Assembly (NCBI GenBank): GCA_021413625.1
Contig: JAIOPY010000027.1
Span: 1 to 15,564 of the forward strand
Direction: 5' to 3'
DNA length: 15,564 bases
DNA from: Candidatus Nomurabacteria bacterium
GTDB taxonomy: Bacteria; Patescibacteriota; Minisyncoccia; Phycocordibacterales; UBA9973
Part shown: positions 12,336-15,564 of the stretch, piece after piece
How positions within the stretch are numbered: position 1 is the first letter of the stretch
Layout of the letters: the number at the start of each line of letters is the position of its first letter
Program-made: the position numbers and the translations under genes
The notes under the pieces: generated by a model
The model's database searches: none
What the model was told of the DNA's origin: nothing
What the model saw: only the letters and a program-made list of their open reading frames with translations

Positions 12336-12566
12336 CTAGTTCTTTGGTTCTGCTGCCTTCGCTTTTGCTTTCTTTTGCTTCTTTTCAGCTTTCTTAACCA
12401 AGTTTAGAACTTTCTTTCCACGATAAAAACCACAAGCAGTACACACAGTATGTCCCTTTTTTAATTCCTGACAGTTATCACACTTAAAAAAGTTTGCCTT
12501 CTTTAAAGCATGATGAGAACGCCTGTTGGCTGTATGCGATTTTGTATGTCTCATTCTTACTACCAT
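12336..12566 (-). CDS. rpmF: 50S ribosomal protein L32
   Basis: L32 is a small zinc-ribbon protein of the large ribosomal subunit. The 76 residues begin MVVRMRHTKSHTANRRSHHA, the family's basic opening, and carry the zinc cysteines as CDNC (29-32) and CTAC (42-45), followed by GFYRGKKVLNL. The tail (KKAEKKQKKAKAKAAEPKN) is lysine/alanine rich and longer than in many L32s. It is the first gene of the rpmF-nusB-rnc-smc cluster. A TATAGA box ends 7 bases before the ATG, and no Shine-Dalgarno is seen, so a leaderless start is plausible. Confidence 0.95.
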   Translation of the reverse strand: MVVRMRHTKSHTANRRSHHALKKANFFKCDNCQELKKGHTVCTACGFYRGKKVLNLVKKAEKKQKKAKAKAAEPKN

Positions 12567-12573
12567 AATGTTT

Positions 12574-12579
12574 TCTATA
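12574..12579 (-). promoter_or_regulatory. Possible -10 box of the rpmF cluster
   Basis: TATAGA on the minus strand, 7 bases (AAACATT) before the rpmF ATG, placing the start site at the start codon. No convincing -35 is present. Confidence 0.4.
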
Positions 12580-12611
12580 CTAACATATTAAACCCTAAAA
12601 GCAAATAACGC

Positions 12612-13643
12612 TTATTTTTTATAATCAGAATAGGCACTTCTATACTCATCCATGATACTAGTAGCTGTTTCGTTGTCGTATCCCATGGCGTCTTTTAGAA
12701 AAGCAGCAAGAGCACTACTAGCATCGGTATAATCATCTTCATAACCAAAATAATAAGCGTCAGCAGGACTCCCTCGTAACTTACCAACTGAATCAAAATC
12801 CACCAGACAGCCATCTAAAGTTATGTTATGTCCCATTGATAAATATTTATGCACATAACCATGCTGGTGCATTAAACCTAAATTTTTACCGACGGTCCTT
12901 ACCAACCATTTAGCATAATCATCTCTACTAAATTTTTCTATATCTAGACCCAACTCTTCTGCAACTAACAAACGAGCATCTTCAATCAAGATATTCCTTT
13001 TTTCGCTAGAGACACTCTGGTTTACAGCATCCATCAATCTGGCTTGGGTGCCAAAAGCACGAACCTCTACAACAGGCAAAGAGCCCTCTGATATCATTCC
13101 TAATTTTTTAGCATCTGCTATGGAAACTTTTTTGTCTTCCGAAACAATTTCTTCTAACTCAATAATGGCAATTACTCTATGAGTGCGAATGCCGTACTCG
13201 TGAAAAATTTCAGAAATTCCCATATCTTGAAGAGCAGCTCCTTTGTTTAATATGCCGCCTGCTTCTCCTTTTGCTCTTTTTTGAACTGGTCCTATCCACC
13301 CAGTCAAAACAACATGCCCGATTCCCTTCAGGTCTATGTCTCTATAAATTTGAGGATTATTAGTGTTTGTTGTTTTTTCTTTAAATACTACTCTACCCAA
13401 CATTGCGCTTCTGCCGTGATAATTTTTCACCTCCAAATTTAATTTGTCTCCTGGAATTTTTGCGCTCAAAAAAGTTCCGAGTCTTGTTGGTTCACCAACT
13501 TTTAAATTAAAAGGCGCATCCAAACTAGGATTGACCCAAATTACCTTATTTTTCACTTCCACTGAAGGTAAAGTCTCGCGAGTGGCTTTTAATTCCGCGC
13601 CTTTGCCAATGGGAGCCTTTGATACGCCTTTTTCAAATCTCAT
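12612..13643 (-). CDS. SelO-like kinase-fold protein, divergent
   Basis: A 343-residue protein that I place, with moderate confidence, near SelO/YdiU, the kinase-fold enzymes that transfer AMP to proteins. Similar blocks occur in the same order: RDIDLKGIGHV (101-111; SelO has QLKGAGRTPYSR), GISEIFHEYGIRTHRVIAI (142-160; SelO REYLxSEAMHxLGIPTTRAL), PVVEVRAFGTQARLMDA (190-206; SelO VAxSHIRFGTFE) and MHQHGYVH (258-265) with GHNITLDGCLVDFDS (271-285; SelO [20 protein letters not shown]). N273 and D282 would be the metal ligands. The Asp before that Asn in SelO is His272 here, and five residues are inserted after the HG. It is much shorter than SelO (about 480). A TATAAT lies 6 bases before the ATG; thrS is divergent, 61 bases away. 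Target and activity are unknown. Confidence 0.75.
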   Translation of the reverse strand: MRFEKGVSKAPIGKGAELKATRETLPSVEVKNKVIWVNPSLDAPFNLKVGEPTRLGTFLSAKIPGDKLNLEVKNYHGRSAMLGRVVFKEKTTNTNNPQIYRDIDLKGIGHVVLTGWIGPVQKRAKGEAGGILNKGAALQDMGISEIFHEYGIRTHRVIAIIELEEIVSEDKKVSIADAKKLGMISEGSLPVVEVRAFGTQARLMDAVNQSVSSEKRNILIEDARLLVAEELGLDIEKFSRDDYAKWLVRTVGKNLGLMHQHGYVHKYLSMGHNITLDGCLVDFDSVGKLRGSPADAYYFGYEDDYTDASSALAAFLKDAMGYDNETATSIMDEYRSAYSDYKK

Positions 13644-13649
13644 AGAAAC

Positions 13650-13655
13650 ATTATA
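13650..13655 (-). promoter_or_regulatory. -10 box of the SelO-like gene, leaderless
   Basis: A perfect TATAAT on the minus strand, followed by GTTTCT and the ATG at 13643, so transcription should start at the start codon. The -35 region (TTTTAA, 13678-13673) is weak and overlaps the -35 zone of the divergent thrS promoter. Confidence 0.55.
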
Positions 13656-13686
13656 TTACAGCAAGTGGTCTTTTAAAAATGAAATA

Positions 13687-13695
13687 TGTTATCAT
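13687..13695 (+). promoter_or_regulatory. Extended -10 promoter of thrS
   Basis: TGT then TATCAT on the plus strand, 9 bases before the ATG at 13705, would start near 13702. AGGA at 13698-13701 could be a Shine-Dalgarno only if transcription begins further upstream. No good -35 is present. Confidence 0.45.
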
Positions 13696-13704
13696 ATAGG
13701 AATT

Positions 13705-15432
13705 ATGGAAAAAGCTGAAAAACTACATAATTTAAGGCACTCTTTGGCTCATTTACTAGCGGCAGCGGTGATGGAGCTTTACCCTGATACAAAGCGCACT
13801 ATTGGTCCAGCTATAGATAACGGATTTTATTTTGATTTTGAATTCTCTCAACCAATATCTGATACAGACTTGCCAAAAATAGAAAAGACAATGAGGAAGA
13901 TACTCCCGACTTGGAGTAATTTTGAAAGGTCCGAGCTCACAGGTGATGAAGCAAAAAAAGAATACCCGGGCAATCCATATAAACATGAGTTGATTGATGA
14001 GTTCACCAAAGATGGACAAAAAGTAACTTTTTATAAATCTGGAAAATATTCCGATTTATGTAAAGGTGGACACGTAGAAGATATGAAGGAGGTTTCAGCT
14101 GATTGCTTTAAATTAGACCGTGTGGCTGGAGCATACTGGCGTGGAGATGAGAAAAATAAAATGCTTACCCGTATTTACGGACTAGCTTTTGAAACTAAAG
14201 AAGAGTTAGATGCATATCTAAAACAAAGAGAAGAAGCAGAAAAAAGAGACCATAAAAAACTTGGAAAGGAATTAGGATTGTTAATGTCCCATGAAACTGC
14301 TCCTGGCATGCCATATTGGTTGCCAAAAGGATTGATACTATATAAAGAACTTGAGAACTACTGGCGCAAAAGGCATGCAGAGTTAGGATACTTGGAAATA
14401 GCTAGTCCTTTAGTAAACAAATCAGAACTTTGGAAAATTTCTGGACATTGGGACCATTATAAAGATGACATGTTTATTGCAGACATGGGTGAAAATGAAG
14501 TATATGGAATCAAACCAATGAATTGTCCGAACGCAATGATTGTTTTTAAATCTATGCAAATAAGTTATAAAGATTTACCCCTTCGTCTATCAGATACAGA
14601 CAGATTACATAGATATGAAAGATCAGGGACTTTAAATGGGCTTCTTAGGTGTAGGTCATTTCAACAAGACGATTCACATAATTACATTAGCGAAGACATG
14701 ATAGAAAGTGAGTATAAAGAAATCATGGAAATATGTAAGGAATTTTATGGAATCTTTAATCTTGAGTATAAATTCAGACTAGGAACTAGGCCAAAAGAAT
14801 ATTTAGGAGATATAGAAACTTGGGATAAGGCAGAAAAAGCACTACATAATGTTCTTGAACAATCCAACAAGGAATATTCTGTAGCGGAAGGTGACGGTGC
14901 ATTTTATGGACCTAAAATTGACATAGTTATGAAAGACGCAATCGGTCGCGACTGGCAGATGGGAACAATACAACTAGACTTTCAGCAACCAAGACGTTTT
15001 GAGCTTGAATACATAGATAAAGACGGAAAAAGAAAAACACCAGTAGTTATACATCGTGTAATCTACGGCTCACTTGAAAGATTTATCGGGATATTGATTG
15101 AACACTATATTGGTGCCTTTCCTCTCTGGCTGGCGCCTGTGCAAGTAAAGATAATTCCAGTGCGCACAAATCATAATGACTATGCAAAAAAAGTTTTTGA
15201 AATGTTGAAAGAAAAAAATATCCGCGTAGAGTTGGATGACATGGATGCAAACTTGGGCTCAAAAGTTCGTGATGCTAAAACAAATAAAATTCCTTACTGG
15301 ATTGTCATCGGTGATAAAGAAATTGAAGCGGATAAAATTACCTTAGAATCTCGCGACCAAGGTCAACTCGGTCAAATAAGCACAGAAGAACTCGTAGAAA
15401 AACTGTCTGGAGAAATAAAGAATAAAAAATAA
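13705..15432 (+). CDS. thrS: Threonyl-tRNA synthetase lacking the TGS domain
   Basis: ThrRS attaches threonine to tRNA-Thr and removes mischarged serine. From the ATG at 13705 the product is 575 residues. The editing domain comes first, with HSLAH (H12, H16) and CKGGH (C119, H123). The class II core follows: YGIKPMNCPNAM with the zinc cysteine, RCRSFQQDDSHNYI with a zinc histidine, and PVVIHRVIYGSLERFIGIL with the third. The anticodon-binding domain (about 475-575) starts LWLAPVQVKIIPV. E. coli ThrS (642) has an extra N-terminal TGS domain, absent here. The open frame extends upstream to 13444, but that part is antisense to the SelO-like gene and unlike ThrRS; the ATG directly before the editing domain, behind an extended -10 box, is the start. 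It ends 1 base before the convergent next gene. Confidence 0.97.
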   Translation: MEKAEKLHNLRHSLAHLLAAAVMELYPDTKRTIGPAIDNGFYFDFEFSQPISDTDLPKIEKTMRKILPTWSNFERSELTGDEAKKEYPGNPYKHELIDEFTKDGQKVTFYKSGKYSDLCKGGHVEDMKEVSADCFKLDRVAGAYWRGDEKNKMLTRIYGLAFETKEELDAYLKQREEAEKRDHKKLGKELGLLMSHETAPGMPYWLPKGLILYKELENYWRKRHAELGYLEIASPLVNKSELWKISGHWDHYKDDMFIADMGENEVYGIKPMNCPNAMIVFKSMQISYKDLPLRLSDTDRLHRYERSGTLNGLLRCRSFQQDDSHNYISEDMIESEYKEIMEICKEFYGIFNLEYKFRLGTRPKEYLGDIETWDKAEKALHNVLEQSNKEYSVAEGDGAFYGPKIDIVMKDAIGRDWQMGTIQLDFQQPRRFELEYIDKDGKRKTPVVIHRVIYGSLERFIGILIEHYIGAFPLWLAPVQVKIIPVRTNHNDYAKKVFEMLKEKNIRVELDDMDANLGSKVRDAKTNKIPYWIVIGDKEIEADKITLESRDQGQLGQISTEELVEKLSGEIKNKK

Positions 15433-15433
15433 T

Positions 15434-15564
15434 TTATTTTTCTTTATGGAGAATTTCAATTAGATTTTTCATTGCTCGTCCACGATGAGAGAATTCTTCA
15501 TATTCAAGCGGGTCATACTCAATCATAACTTTATCCATACCATCTAGTCGGACGAATAATTCAA
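15434..15564 (-). CDS. C-terminal end of a probable RdgB/HAM1 purine NTP pyrophosphatase
   Basis: Minus strand, entering from the right edge: ELFVRLDGMDKVMIEYDP, then LEYEEFSHRGRAMKNLIEIL and HKEK, stop at 15434. The GMDKVMIEYDPxEYxxFSHRGRA pattern fits the last part of the HAM1/RdgB family (GxxKTFAEMxxEEKNxxSHRGRA), which clears deaminated purine nucleotides such as ITP and XTP. SHRGRA is the most telling part. Only 43 codons are visible, so the call rests on one motif block. It is convergent with thrS, 1 base apart. Confidence 0.6.
   Translation of the reverse strand, partial: ELFVRLDGMDKVMIEYDPLEYEEFSHRGRAMKNLIEILHKEK

Noticed and set aside
12602..12619. AAATAA-CGC-TTATTT stem after the SelO-like gene, considered as a terminator
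   Set aside because: All A-T stem of 6 bp with a 3-base loop, too weak to support.
13444..13704. Upstream extension of thrS by 87 codons, as a possible TGS domain
   Set aside because: The residues do not resemble TGS and are antisense to the start of the SelO-like gene; the promoter lies at 13687-13695, inside the extension.
1..15564. tRNA or rRNA genes, CRISPR arrays, classical riboswitches
   Set aside because: No cloverleaf with a GTTCRANNC-type T-arm, no regular direct repeats and no leader matching a known riboswitch core were seen on either strand by eye.

Overview
The window reads as part of a small, AT-rich bacterial chromosome, most likely a Patescibacteria/CPR member of the Parcubacteria type. 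The grounds are inferential: compact housekeeping proteins (RNase R without its N-terminal and C-terminal extensions, ThrS without a TGS domain, a short TrmD), unusual fusions (DD-carboxypeptidase with CapA, NusB with Nudix), genes packed end to end, almost no Shine-Dalgarno sequences, and standard use of TGA as stop.

Layout. On the minus strand at the left are the 5' part of rpoB (1-698), trmD (908-1555), an NYN-domain RNase-like gene (1654-2271), khpA (2337-2663) and rpsP (2740-3048). This is the common rpsP-khpA-rimM-trmD neighbourhood, but with the NYN gene where rimM usually lies. Next comes a compositionally foreign block (about 3116-3935, GC-rich) with one complete transcription unit for a Gly-rich putative lipoprotein. 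It has a consensus promoter, a leader hairpin, the clearest Shine-Dalgarno in the window and a terminator preceded by two more hairpins. Its promoter is face to face with that of rnr: the -35 boxes overlap and a palindrome lies between the two -10 boxes.

On the plus strand, rnr (4008-5936) overlaps by ATGA a fused D,D-carboxypeptidase/CapA gene (5933-7831), followed by an EamA/DMT transporter (7858-8751). Convergent to these is a minus-strand cluster rpmF (12336-12566), nusB-Nudix (11441-12310), rnc (10674-11369) and smc (10672 down to 8752). The smc gene is broken: a stretch that should hold the ABC signature and Walker B motif is missing, and the last ~39 codons survive out of frame. Then come a divergent SelO-like kinase-fold gene (12612-13643, minus), thrS (13705-15432, plus) and the C-terminal end of a probable RdgB/HAM1 nucleotide pyrophosphatase (15434-15564, minus).

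Most genes serve RNA and translation: transcription (rpoB, nusB), RNA processing and decay (rnc, rnr, khpA, NYN), ribosomal proteins (S16, L32), tRNA modification and charging (trmD, thrS). A recurring regulatory design is a -10 box, often with an extended TGn, only 6 to 9 bases before the start codon, implying leaderless or near-leaderless mRNAs. No tRNA, rRNA, CRISPR array or insertion sequence was seen.
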